A stretch of 64,000 bases of DNA from Alphaproteobacteria bacterium (lineage in GTDB: Bacteria; Pseudomonadota; Alphaproteobacteria; Rhizobiales; Xanthobacteraceae): NCBI GenBank assembly GCA_037200445.1, contig JBBCGH010000001.1, forward strand, positions 4,271,162-4,335,161, written 5' to 3'. The notes beneath the pieces are model-generated. The model saw only the letters and a list, made by a program, of their open reading frames with translations. It had not been told where the DNA came from and searched no databases. The position numbers and the translations under genes were made by a program. Shown here in pieces: positions 18,610 to 27,414 of the stretch (its first letter is position 1; each line of letters begins with the position of its first letter).

Positions 18610-21600
18610 ATGGCGCTTTCCCTTAGGTACGGAAATTGGACGGGACCCGAGTTTTCCGCTGGGCACGACAGTCCTTCCTTCGTCGCGCTGACAGCAAGCG
18701 ATCTTGCGGTGCCCGGCGTCGACCTGTTCGACAACAACGTGTCGAAGCCGCATGACATCGCGTTCGACAACGCGCAGCAGACGCTTGCGTCACAGTGGAA
18801 CAGCGCCAATTCGGCACAGCGGCTTACCCTGCTCGTCAATTACTTCCAGGCGATCGACTCCTCCGACCTGACGTTTATAGGCGCCGTTCCGCAGAACCCG
18901 TCGAGCTCGACGTGGGGAGGGTTGCTAGAGCTATTTGCCGTGCCGACGTTCCTAGTTCAGATCGCGGATGATGAAACGATCGTCGCGCGTTTGAACACCG
19001 ATCCGTCGTATGCGGCCTCGATGACGAGCCTCAGCTTCGCTGACCTGAAGACGCGGCTCACATCGGACATCGATCTGGCCAGCGACGCGGCAGTGTATTG
19101 GCTTGCACTATTCAACAACGACAACACGGCCGCTATCTTGGCCGCCACCACCAGTCTCTATGATCTGGTGCAGGCGGTCAGGCACGGCGACAGCTTCGAT
19201 GACGATGTCGCTACGCTTCTCGGCACAGGTCAGGGAAGTCTCGCGAACGTCGTCGATCCGATTCTCCAGCTCCTTGGAGATAGAAGTGGCGCGATCCATC
19301 AGCTTCAATGGATCTCGAAGTCGACCGGCGCTCCACAGGCCAACGGCGATAGCGAGGTGCCATCGATCAGCAGCGATGGCCGATACGTAGCGTTCAAGAG
19401 CTATGCCGGCAATCTCGTCGCGGGAGACACAAACGGATCACCAGACATCTTCGTGCATGACCGCCAGAACGACACGATCACGAAAGTATCGGTCGGCCTT
19501 GGTGGGGCACAGGCAAATGGGGGGAGCGACAATCCGTCGATCAGTCAGGACGGGCGCTTCGTGGCTTTCGAAAGCGGGGCGACCAATCTCGTGTCGGGTG
19601 ACACCGGCGGTTGGACGGAGATTTTCATCTACGACCGCACGACAGGCACCACCAAGCGTCTCACAACGGGTCTGAACGTCCAAGGAGTCACCGACCACGA
19701 GCCAAACTGGCCAAGTGCCCATCCCTCGGTTGAGTCGGACTCTTCAGGGCATTTCAAAGTCGCGTTCATGAGCGAAGCCGGAAACCTAGTCACCGGTGAT
19801 GCTCGGAATGTCAGCAAGATTTACGTCTACGACAGCACGACACAAGCCGTCACGAAGATCACGAACGGGCTTGGCGGTGCCGTGCCAAACGGCTTCAGCG
19901 ATTTTCCGTCGATCAGCGCAACTGGCCTGGTCGCCTACCAAAGCGACGCTTCAAATCTCGTGTCGGGCGACACGAACGGCGCAGGGAATATCTTTCTTTT
20001 TAACAACGGCGTGACGACCAAGATTTCGTTTGGGTTGGGCGGCATCGCGGCGAACGGTGCGAGCAGCCACCCGTCTATTAGCTCAGACGGCAATTTCGTC
20101 GCATTCGAAAGCATGGCATCGAACCTTGTCGCCGGCGATACGAATAACGTTTCCGATATCTTTGTGTACGACCGCGCGAAGGGGACGATCGAGCGCGTGT
20201 CGGTCGGCACAGACGGCGCGCAATCGAACAATAGCAGCTACGATGCCTCAATCAGTGGGGACGGCCGGCTCGTCACCTTCTGGAGTAGCGCTTCCGATTT
20301 GGTGGGTGAGCAAGTCAACCCGCTTGGACAGCTCTACGTTTATGATCGACAGTTGCATCAGACGCGCATCGTGTCCGTATCGGCAGTCGGGCGAGACAGC
20401 AATGACTTCGATCTCGTCCACCCGGTTATCAGCAGTGACGGAACTACGGTCGCTTTTGAAAGCGCTGCGTCTGACCTCTACAGCGGTGCAACCGGACATT
20501 CGAATATCTTCGAGACCGATGCGTTGAATTTCTTCAACAGCGGCGGACCGCAGAACGATACTATTCTGTCCGCGCTTGGAAACGATGTGCTGGATGGCGG
20601 CGGCGGCAACAACACAGTCTCATACGCGAAGATTCTGACCGCCGTCACGGTGAGTCTCGCTATAACGACCGCCCAGAACACCGGCGGCGGCGGCACCGAC
20701 ACGCTGACGAATTTCCAAAACGTCATCGGCGGAGCCAGCGCCGACCATCTCACCGGCGACCAGAATGCGAATAAGTTTACCGGCGGTGCCGGCAACGACA
20801 CGATCGACGGTGGCGCGGGTTTCGACACCGCGATATTCGCCGGCAACCGCTCGGCCTACACGATTACGCACAGCGGCAGTACGTTCATTGTGTCAGGCCC
20901 CGACGGAACCGACACACTGAGCAATATCGAAAAGCTGGAATTCAGCGACGTCACCATGACGCTGCCGCTGCGCGATGATTTCAACGGCGACGACAAAGCC
21001 GACATCCTCTGGCGGACCGACGGCGGCACCCTCGCAATCTGGGCGATCGACGGCACGCGGGACAAGTTCAACGGCTTCGTGAACAACGGCACCGCGGCGG
21101 TCGGCGCGCCGGGCCCCGACTGGCACATCGTCGACACGGCGGATTTCGACAGCGACGGCAAAGGCGACATCCTGTGGCGCACGGATTCGGGTTCGCTCGC
21201 GATCTGGGAGATGGACGGCACGCGCATCAAGCTCAACGGTTTCGTGAACAACGGCACCGCCGCGGTCGGTGCCCCTGCGCCGGATTGGCACATCGAGCGG
21301 CTCGGCGATTATGACGGCGACGGCAAAGGCGACATTCTCTGGCGCACCGATTCAGGTTCGCTGGCGATCTGGGAAATGGACGGTACGCGCATCAAGTTCA
21401 ACGGTTTCGTGAACAACGGCACCGCGGCGGTCGGTGCGCCCGGGCCGGATTGGCACATCGCCGGCGCGGCGGATTTCGACGGCGACGCCAAAGGCGACAT
21501 TCTCTGGCGCACCGACTCGGGTTCGCTGGCGATCTGGGAGATGGACGGCGCGCGGATCAAGTTCAATGGTTTCGTCAACAACGGCACCGCGGCGGTCGGC

Positions 21601-21981
21601 GCGCCGGGCCCCGACTGGCACATCGCCGACACGGCGGATTTCGACGGCGATGGCAAGAATGACATCTTGTGGCGCACGGATTCAGGTTCGCTGGCGATCT
21701 GGGAGATGGACGGCACGCGCGTGAAATTCTCGGGCTTCGTGAACAACGGCACCGCGGCGGTCGGTGCGCCTGGACCGGACTGGCACATCGAGCGGCTGGG
21801 CGATTATGACGGCGACGGCAAGAATGACGTCTTGTGGCGCACCGACTCGGGTTCGCTGGCGATCTGGGAGATGGACGGCACGCGTGTGAAATTCCCGGGC
21901 TACGTGAACGACGGCACCGCAGCGGTCGGTGCGCCTGGGCCGGACTGGCACATCGTCAAGCCCGATTACGACATGGTGTGA
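18610..21981 (+). CDS. Large chimeric secreted protein: TolB/PD40-like propeller, RTX-type and FG-GAP repeats
   Basis: 1123 residues. Residues 1 to about 225 are not recognised. About 227-637 hold repeated blades of the form SISSDGRYVAFKSYAGNLV then GDTN...DIFVYDR, as in WD40-like/PD40 propellers. About 645-777 have RTX-like calcium motifs (LGNDVLDGGGG, GGAGNDTIDGGAGFDTAIF). About 790-1123 hold six 55-residue FG-GAP/VCBS-like units (DILWRTDSGSLAIWEMDG). There is no N-terminal signal peptide, so type I secretion is plausible, but no T1SS genes are near. The coding sequence is less GC-rich than its neighbours, suggesting acquisition. The Shine-Dalgarno sequence is weak. Confidence 0.85.
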   Translation: MALSLRYGNWTGPEFSAGHDSPSFVALTASDLAVPGVDLFDNNVSKPHDIAFDNAQQTLASQWNSANSAQRLTLLVNYFQAIDSSDLTFIGAVPQNPSSSTWGGLLELFAVPTFLVQIADDETIVARLNTDPSYAASMTSLSFADLKTRLTSDIDLASDAAVYWLALFNNDNTAAILAATTSLYDLVQAVRHGDSFDDDVATLLGTGQGSLANVVDPILQLLGDRSGAIHQLQWISKSTGAPQANGDSEVPSISSDGRYVAFKSYAGNLVAGDTNGSPDIFVHDRQNDTITKVSVGLGGAQANGGSDNPSISQDGRFVAFESGATNLVSGDTGGWTEIFIYDRTTGTTKRLTTGLNVQGVTDHEPNWPSAHPSVESDSSGHFKVAFMSEAGNLVTGDARNVSKIYVYDSTTQAVTKITNGLGGAVPNGFSDFPSISATGLVAYQSDASNLVSGDTNGAGNIFLFNNGVTTKISFGLGGIAANGASSHPSISSDGNFVAFESMASNLVAGDTNNVSDIFVYDRAKGTIERVSVGTDGAQSNNSSYDASISGDGRLVTFWSSASDLVGEQVNPLGQLYVYDRQLHQTRIVSVSAVGRDSNDFDLVHPVISSDGTTVAFESAASDLYSGATGHSNIFETDALNFFNSGGPQNDTILSALGNDVLDGGGGNNTVSYAKILTAVTVSLAITTAQNTGGGGTDTLTNFQNVIGGASADHLTGDQNANKFTGGAGNDTIDGGAGFDTAIFAGNRSAYTITHSGSTFIVSGPDGTDTLSNIEKLEFSDVTMTLPLRDDFNGDDKADILWRTDGGTLAIWAIDGTRDKFNGFVNNGTAAVGAPGPDWHIVDTADFDSDGKGDILWRTDSGSLAIWEMDGTRIKLNGFVNNGTAAVGAPAPDWHIERLGDYDGDGKGDILWRTDSGSLAIWEMDGTRIKFNGFVNNGTAAVGAPGPDWHIAGAADFDGDAKGDILWRTDSGSLAIWEMDGARIKFNGFVNNGTAAVGAPGPDWHIADTADFDGDGKNDILWRTDSGSLAIWEMDGTRVKFSGFVNNGTAAVGAPGPDWHIERLGDYDGDGKNDVLWRTDSGSLAIWEMDGTRVKFPGYVNDGTAAVGAPGPDWHIVKPDYDMV
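21001..21981 (+). repeat. Tandem 165-bp coding repeats (about 6 units)
   Basis: Units start at 21001, 21166, 21331, 21496, 21661 and 21826, each with GACATCCTCTGG or a close variant, exactly 165 bp apart. They encode the 55-residue FG-GAP-like units of the large secreted protein. The units are highly similar in DNA, which implies recent expansion and likely copy-number variation between strains. Confidence 0.93.
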
Positions 21982-22000
21982 ACCAGCGGCCATCGTTTCA

Positions 22001-22471
22001 GCCCGCGCGACCAGCTCTCGCCGTTCTGGCGCTGCACGGAGCCGTTGACCTACATCGGCTGGGGCAAGACCACGCAGCTCGGCGCCGGCTCGGCTATGCG
22101 ATGGGCGCGAAGCTCGCCAAGCCGGACAAGCTCTGCATCAACGTGTGGGGCGATGCCGCGATCGGCTTCACCGGCATGGACTTCGAGGCGGCCGTGTGCG
22201 AACGCATTCCGATCCTGTCGATCTCTTGAACAATTTCTCTATGGCGATCGAGCTGAAAGTGATGCCGGTCTCGACCGAGAAGTACCGCTCGACCGACATC
22301 TCGGGGAATTACGCCGCGTTCGCGCAGGCGCTCGGCGGCTACGGCGAACGTGTCGAGAAGCCCGCCGACATCGTCCCGGCGATCAAGCGCGGCATCAAGG
22401 CGACGCAGGAGGGCAAGCCGGCGCTGCTCGAGTTCATCACCACCAAGGAAGTCGAGGTATCGAAGTTTTGA
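22001..22471 (+). pseudogene. Decayed 3' fragment of a second ThDP-dependent enzyme gene
   Basis: It aligns end to end with 18000-18472 of the intact ThDP gene, about 92-93% identical, down to the shared stop codon. Two single-base deletions (near 22091 and near 22223) break the frame. Nearly all the other roughly 35 differences are third-position, synonymous changes; only about three change an amino acid (R to C, K to Q, I to V). The fragment thus evolved as a working gene for most of the divergence and was broken later. No 5' part of this second copy exists in the window. Confidence 0.9.
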
Positions 22472-24138
22472 CCTCCACCGGCAAGGAAAGAACAACGCCC
22501 GGCGTCTTCGTCGCCGAAACAAGCGCTTTTCCGAATTCGATCGTGGGCGTGCAGACGGCAGTTCCGGCCTTCATCGGCTATACGGCGAAGGCCGTCGTAA
22601 ACGGCAAGTCCGCCGCCTTCACGCCGGTCCCGGTCAACTCGCTGGCGGATTTCGAGGCGGCGTTCGGCGGCGCGTTCAACGCGGTCTACGACATCGCCGA
22701 AGTGGCAGGCCCTCCCGCCCCTTATCACGTCGCGGCGACCCGATGGGACGCCGCGACGCAGCAATTCGTCACAAAGTTCTATGCGCTTGCCCGCACCAAC
22801 GCGACGTTCAATCTCTATAACAGCGTGCGGCTGTTCTACGCGAGCGGTGGCGGCCCTTGTTACGTGGTTTCGATCGGCGACTACACCGCTGCCGGCAGCG
22901 CGCCCGGCGGTGTCGCGATCGATGCCGCCAAGCTCACGCAGGGCCTCACCGCAATCGGCGCGCAGGCTGGCCCGACGATGCTGGTCGTTCCCGACGCCGT
23001 GCTGCTGAAGCCGGACGCTACGCCGAGCCACGGCCTGCCGGTCTCCACGGCATTCAATGCGCTCGCGCAGGCGATGCTGGCGCAATGCGGAGCGCTACAG
23101 GACCGCGTGGCGATCCTCGACGTCTACGGTGCGGACGCGCTCAATTCCAGGGCGCCGAAGAATGGAACATTCGACAACGACCTGACTTTTCTGACCGAGA
23201 ATTTCCAGAACGGGGTCGGCGACAGCTTCCTCAATTATGGGATGGCGTATTTCCCGTTCCTCGTGACCTCGGTCGTGCAGCCGAACGAGATCGACTACCG
23301 CAACTTCAATATCGGCGAACCCGATCAGCTCGCGTTGCTGCAAGGCATCCTGACCGACACTGCCTCGCAACTCTATTCCGATCCGCCGAACGCTGACCCG
23401 GCACAGAACCGCAATCCTCAATTCCTGGCGGTCAAGGCGATGATCGCCGCCATCGCGACGACAACGGGCGCGGGCCCCATCGCGCGGCTCAACCAGAATC
23501 TCGTTAACGCCGTCTCGCTGTTGCAGCAGATGGAAAACATCATCGCCACCAAGATGAATCTGCTGCCGCCGAGCGGCGCCATGGCGGGCGTCTACACGCT
23601 CGTCGACTCGTCGCGCGGCGTGTGGAACGCGCCCGCCAATGTTACGCCGATCGCGGTCGTGTCAGCGAGCGGGCCGATCAGCGCCGAACAGCAGGAACCG
23701 CTCAACGTCCCGCTCAACGGCAAGGCGGTCAACGTGATCCGCGATTTCGTCGGCCGCGGACCTGTCGTGTGGGGCGCACGCACGCTCGACGGCAACAGCA
23801 GCGACTGGCGCTACATCAATGTGCGCCGCACGTTCATCTACATCGAGCAATCGATCAAGCTGGCGCTGCAGGCCCTCGTCTTCGAACCGAACGTGGCGAC
23901 AACCTGGGTCGCCGTCACCGCGATGGCGTCGAGTTTCCTGAGAGAGTTGTGGCAGCAGGGCGGCTTGACGGGCACAACGCCCCAGGAAGCCTTTTCGGTG
24001 CAATGCGGCCTCGGCCGCACGATGACGGCAAACGATATCCTCGAGGGCAACCTGATCGTACAAGTCACGATGGCGATGATCCGTCCGGCGGAATTCATCG
24101 TTCTCGTCCTGAAGCAGAAGATGCAGGGCGGGACGTAG
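22468..24138 (+). CDS. Contractile tail sheath protein (phage / extracellular contractile injection system type), orphan
   Basis: 556 residues if started at TTG 22468, which overlaps the stop of the ThDP fragment as TTGA; GAGG lies about 9 nt upstream. No ATG or GTG precedes the conserved start TTPGVFVAETSAFPNSIVGV in frame. Family hallmarks are this N-terminal strand with a GVQTAVPAFIGYT follow-up, and the C-terminal core VRRTFIYIEQSIKLALQALV, then FLRELWQQGGLTGTTPQEAF and RPAEFIVLVLKQKM. Such proteins polymerise into the contractile sheath around a tail tube. No tube, baseplate, spike or ATPase gene lies nearby. The function of a lone sheath is unknown. Confidence 0.87.
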   Translation: MTSTGKERTTPGVFVAETSAFPNSIVGVQTAVPAFIGYTAKAVVNGKSAAFTPVPVNSLADFEAAFGGAFNAVYDIAEVAGPPAPYHVAATRWDAATQQFVTKFYALARTNATFNLYNSVRLFYASGGGPCYVVSIGDYTAAGSAPGGVAIDAAKLTQGLTAIGAQAGPTMLVVPDAVLLKPDATPSHGLPVSTAFNALAQAMLAQCGALQDRVAILDVYGADALNSRAPKNGTFDNDLTFLTENFQNGVGDSFLNYGMAYFPFLVTSVVQPNEIDYRNFNIGEPDQLALLQGILTDTASQLYSDPPNADPAQNRNPQFLAVKAMIAAIATTTGAGPIARLNQNLVNAVSLLQQMENIIATKMNLLPPSGAMAGVYTLVDSSRGVWNAPANVTPIAVVSASGPISAEQQEPLNVPLNGKAVNVIRDFVGRGPVVWGARTLDGNSSDWRYINVRRTFIYIEQSIKLALQALVFEPNVATTWVAVTAMASSFLRELWQQGGLTGTTPQEAFSVQCGLGRTMTANDILEGNLIVQVTMAMIRPAEFIVLVLKQKMQGGT

Positions 24139-24146
24139 CCCGCGCG

Positions 24147-24488
24147 TCAGGCCCCGCCCCGGAAGCACGAATAGCCCCATGGCGTGCACTTGAACGGCAG
24201 GTGATAGTGCTGCGCCGGCTCGGCGATGCCGAAGTCGTAGTTCACGATATCGAGAAACGGCACGACGGGTAGCGCGACGCCGGCCGCGGTGTAGTACTCG
24301 GCGACGTGAAGTTCCGCCCAGTAAAGGCCGGTCGCAAACGTCTGCTTCAGCGCCGGATCGTCGAGCGTCCCGTTCGCCGAGATCACGCCATCCGCGATCG
24401 CGCCGACGGATCCCCTCAACACCACCCTCATGCCCGCGGCGACCACCCCACGGGACACGTCGACAACATGAATGGAAATGCCCGGCAT
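24147..24488 (-). CDS. Transthyretin-like / 5-hydroxyisourate hydrolase family protein, divergent active site
   Basis: 113 residues. The fold signature is clear: N-terminal ISIHVVDVSRGVVAAGMRV, and AQHYHLPFKCTPWGYSCFRGG at the end (His and tail motif), the same length as the family. In true 5-hydroxyisourate hydrolase the tail is YRGS and an Arg sits in a DGR turn. Here the tail reads FRGGA and the turn reads ANGTLDD, so the catalytic Arg and the terminal Ser are missing. It is the last gene of an ABC transporter operon, 17 bp after the permease. It may act on, or bind, a related compound rather than hydroxyisourate. Confidence 0.8.
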   Translation of the reverse strand: MPGISIHVVDVSRGVVAAGMRVVLRGSVGAIADGVISANGTLDDPALKQTFATGLYWAELHVAEYYTAAGVALPVVPFLDIVNYDFGIAEPAQHYHLPFKCTPWGYSCFRGGA

Positions 24489-24505
24489 GAATCTCTCCTT
24501 ATTAA

Positions 24506-25324
24506 TTACCGTGAAATCTGCCGTGTCAGTCCCGCCATCCGCTCGGCGATCAGCATCAATACGAGTGTCAGAATCACGATCAGGCCCGAGACCGCGGCGG
24601 TGCGCACGTCGAGATTGGTGTCGATCTGCTGCCAGAGATGAATCGGCAACATCTCGGTGCGCTCGTCGGAGAGGAACAGCGACACCGGCACGTTGTCGAA
24701 CGACGCCATGAAGGCCAGGAAGGCGCCCGACGCGACGCCCGGCGCGATCAGCGGCAAGGTCACGCGGCGAAACGTCATGACGCCGCCCGCCCCGAGGCTC
24801 TGCGAGGCGTCGAGCAGCGCCGGATCGAGCTGGGTCAGCGAGGCGGTCGTGGTGCGCAGCACGAACGGCACGCAGACGATGACATGGCCGAGCACCAGGA
24901 ACGTCAGGCTCGGCGAGAAGCCCATCCGGCTGATGAACACCAGCGCCGCGAAGCCGAAGGCGAGCGCCGGCAACAACAGCGGCGACATGAACAGCACGTC
25001 CGCGGCGCGCACCCATTTCGAGGTGCTGCGCGCAATCGCGAGCGAGGCCGCGGTTCCAAGCACCACCGAAATGACGGTGGTCCAGAACGCCACGATCAGG
25101 CTCGCCCAGGCGGCGCGCTGCATCTGGTCGGCGTCGATGAGCGCCCAGTACCAGCGCAGCGACAGTCCGCTCGGCGGGAAACGCAGCGACTCCGACGCCG
25201 TGAACGAGGTCAGGATGACGACGATCGTCGGTCCGACCAGGAACACCATCGCGATGGCGGCGAGCACGCCGAAGACCATGCGCAGCGAGAGCGCTTCGAT
25301 GTCGAGGGCCCTAGGCGCGGCCAT
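24506..25324 (-). CDS. ABC transporter permease, PotC/YdcV-like
   Basis: 272 residues from the ATG at 25324, which overlaps the end of the preceding permease gene by 14 bp. Six membrane helices. The EAA loop that docks onto the ATPase is LLDASQSLGAGGVMTFRRVTLP. It forms the membrane channel together with the 25311-26141 protein, in the polyamine/opine/phosphonate family (CUT1-type PotABCD). Confidence 0.92.
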   Translation of the reverse strand: MAAPRALDIEALSLRMVFGVLAAIAMVFLVGPTIVVILTSFTASESLRFPPSGLSLRWYWALIDADQMQRAAWASLIVAFWTTVISVVLGTAASLAIARSTSKWVRAADVLFMSPLLLPALAFGFAALVFISRMGFSPSLTFLVLGHVIVCVPFVLRTTTASLTQLDPALLDASQSLGAGGVMTFRRVTLPLIAPGVASGAFLAFMASFDNVPVSLFLSDERTEMLPIHLWQQIDTNLDVRTAAVSGLIVILTLVLMLIAERMAGLTRQISR

Positions 25325-26141
25325 AGGTCTCGCTCCGCCGCCCGACGGCATTCAGCACGCCGACGATGACCAGCACGGCAACCATGAAAATGACGGAGAG
25401 CGCCGCCGCGAACGGCCAGTTATTCGCGCCGATCGCCTGCTGGTAGATGTTGAGCGGCATGTAGATGAGCCGCGCGCCGCCGATCAGCGTTTGCGTCACG
25501 AAGGCCGTGATGCAGGCCGTGTAAGTCAGGATACAGCCCGCGATGACGCCCGGCAGCGTGAGCGGGATCGTGACACGGAACAGCGTGCGCCACTCCCCCG
25601 CCCCGAGCACGCGCGAGGCATCGGCGAGATTCGGGTCCATCCGGGAGAGCACGGTGAGGATCGGCAGCACCATCAGCGGCATCTGCACCTGCGCCAGCAC
25701 CATGATGACGCCGACCTCGGTGTAGAGCAGTTTGAGCGGCTCGAAGCCGAAGGCGGTCCACACCTGGTTGATCACCCCCTGCCGGCCGAGGATCACGATC
25801 CACGCGAAGGTGCGCACCACCACACTGGTGAGGATCGGCAGGATGACCAGGAACACGATGATGCTTTGCAGCCGCGCTCCCGCGCGCGCACAGATCCAGG
25901 CGATCGGATAGCCGAAGACGAGGCAGACGAGCGTCGCCTTCACGCCGAGCAGCAGCGTCTCGAGCAGGATCGAGTAGTTGAACGAGTCGGTGAAGAACTT
26001 GATGTAGTTCTCGGCCGTGAAGGCCGCGATGTTGGCATCCTTGCTCACTGAGAGCGCGACCAGCACGCAAAGCGGCGCGATGAAGACCGCGACGAACAGC
26101 GCCGCGAGCGGAAGGACGAGGGGGGAGTCGTCTTTGCTCAT
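25311..26141 (-). CDS. ABC transporter permease, PotB/YdcU-like
   Basis: 276 residues with six membrane helices. The EAA loop is LADASRVLGAGEWRTLFRVT. It precedes and overlaps the second permease gene, which is the usual PotB-PotC order. The binding-protein gene lies 200 bp upstream, separated by a repeat element. That gap could give differential expression of the binding protein over the permeases. Confidence 0.92.
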   Translation of the reverse strand: MSKDDSPLVLPLAALFVAVFIAPLCVLVALSVSKDANIAAFTAENYIKFFTDSFNYSILLETLLLGVKATLVCLVFGYPIAWICARAGARLQSIIVFLVILPILTSVVVRTFAWIVILGRQGVINQVWTAFGFEPLKLLYTEVGVIMVLAQVQMPLMVLPILTVLSRMDPNLADASRVLGAGEWRTLFRVTIPLTLPGVIAGCILTYTACITAFVTQTLIGGARLIYMPLNIYQQAIGANNWPFAAALSVIFMVAVLVIVGVLNAVGRRSETYGRA

Positions 26142-26159
26142 TGGCCGAATTTGCTAGCT

Positions 26160-26335
26160 CGAACCTTGTGGCCGTGGTTCGAGACGCGCAGCTTCGCTGC
26201 GCTCCTCACCATGAGGTATGGAGGCGAGCATCGCCTCACACTCATCCCTCATCCTGAGGAGCCCGCCATAGCGCGTCGCAGACGCGCGTAAACGCGCTTG
26301 TGGCGGGCGTCTCGAAGGATGGCCGCGAGCGCCAG
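26160..26335. repeat. CATCCTTCGAGACGC family intergenic repeat (copy 2), within an operon
   Basis: About 176 bp between the binding-protein and first permease genes. It has CTCATCCTGAGGAGCCCGCC, GCGCGTAAACGCGCTTGTGG and CGTCTCGAAGGATGGC, the reverse complement of the CATCCTTCGAGACG end, and a partial second arm near GGTTCGAGACGCGCAGC. Its position makes it a candidate mRNA-stabilising or attenuating structure. Confidence 0.75.
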
Positions 26336-26341
26336 CGATCA

Positions 26342-27391
26342 TCACACCTTGATCTCCCGGTTGAACCGGTCGATCAGCGCGCCGCGCTGCGGATTGAGCT
26401 TCATCCAGTCGATGTGATGCACCTTGGTGAGGTCCGCGCCAGACTTTGCGATCGCGTTGGTGATCGCGCCCTCGAACTTGACGCTGGCGTTGGTCGGGAT
26501 CGCGTCGTAGGGGGATTTAAGCATCTCCTGCTGGATGCCGGCCTCGAGATGCAGGTCGATGTACTTGACCGCGAGTTCGGGCTCCGCCGCGTTGGCGACC
26601 AGATGCAGGCTCGTCTCCCAGCCGACCGAGCCGGTATCGGGGATCGCAAGCTCGACCGGCACGCCCTTGCCTTTCAGCGTCTGCACAAAGTTGAAGTTGT
26701 AGGGCGCGATGTCGACCTGCTCCTGCTGCCAGAGCGTCGCGTAGGCACCGAGGTTTGCCGCAACTGCACCGACATTCGGCAGCAGCTCGCGCAACGCCTT
26801 GAAGGCGGGCTCGAAGTCGGTCTCCGTGCCGCCCTTGACGCGGTTGAGCTCGGCGAGGAACGCGATGCCGAGCTGGCTGTTCATCGCGGTCAGCCCGACA
26901 CGGCCCTTGTATTTCGGATCCCACAATTCGTCCCAGCTCTTCGGCGGCGTCTTGATCTTGTTCGGGTTGTAGCCGATGCCGATCACCTGCACGGTGATCT
27001 TCGGGCCCCATTTGTCCTGGAATGCCGGGACCAGCTCCTTGAAGTGCGGCGACTTGTCGACCGGATATTCGACGATCAACCCTTCTTTCGCGGCATCGAG
27101 CACCTGCGGTGTGTCGAAGAATGCCACGTCAAAGGGCGGCTTGTTGCCTTTCGCGGCGGTGAGCCGAGCCACCTGGTCGGTGCCGAGCACGATCGACTGC
27201 GTCACCGACGCGCCGGTCGCCTTCTTGAACGCGGGCGCAATGATGTTGCGGTCCGCCTCGTTCCAGGTGCCGGGGAAAGTCGCGGCGACGAGCGTCTTTG
27301 CCTGCGCGCCCAGGATCGCCGGCATCGCGAGACCTGCGCCGAGCGCGGCGGCGCCGGTCACCAGCTTTCTGCGATTGATGTGCAAGGTCAT
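26342..27391 (-). CDS. ABC transporter substrate-binding protein, PotD-like, Tat or Sec exported
   Basis: 349 residues from the ATG at 27391, preceded by GAGGAGA at 7 nt. Signal sequence LHINRRKLVTGAAALGAGLA carries a twin-Arg pair, and cleavage is probably near LGAQA. The mature part starts KTLVAATFPGTWNEA and matches the spermidine/putrescine-type extracellular binding fold (type 2), including GIGYNPNKIKTPPKSWDELW. It delivers substrate to the two permeases downstream. The substrate is not determined by sequence. Confidence 0.92.
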   Translation of the reverse strand: MTLHINRRKLVTGAAALGAGLAMPAILGAQAKTLVAATFPGTWNEADRNIIAPAFKKATGASVTQSIVLGTDQVARLTAAKGNKPPFDVAFFDTPQVLDAAKEGLIVEYPVDKSPHFKELVPAFQDKWGPKITVQVIGIGYNPNKIKTPPKSWDELWDPKYKGRVGLTAMNSQLGIAFLAELNRVKGGTETDFEPAFKALRELLPNVGAVAANLGAYATLWQQEQVDIAPYNFNFVQTLKGKGVPVELAIPDTGSVGWETSLHLVANAAEPELAVKYIDLHLEAGIQQEMLKSPYDAIPTNASVKFEGAITNAIAKSGADLTKVHHIDWMKLNPQRGALIDRFNREIKV

Positions 27392-27414
27392 TGTTGTTTC
27401 TCCTCTGAGGTGAT

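Noticed and set aside
21001..21981. CRISPR-like reading of the 165-bp repeats
   Set aside because: The repeats are coding, in frame and contiguous without spacers; they encode FG-GAP units.
22045..24138. A 697-codon open frame joining a ThDP-enzyme piece to the tail sheath
   Set aside because: Only the first 15 or so codons are in the ThDP frame; the next 130 are out of frame because of the deletions, so the fusion is an artefact and the sheath start is set at TTG 22468.
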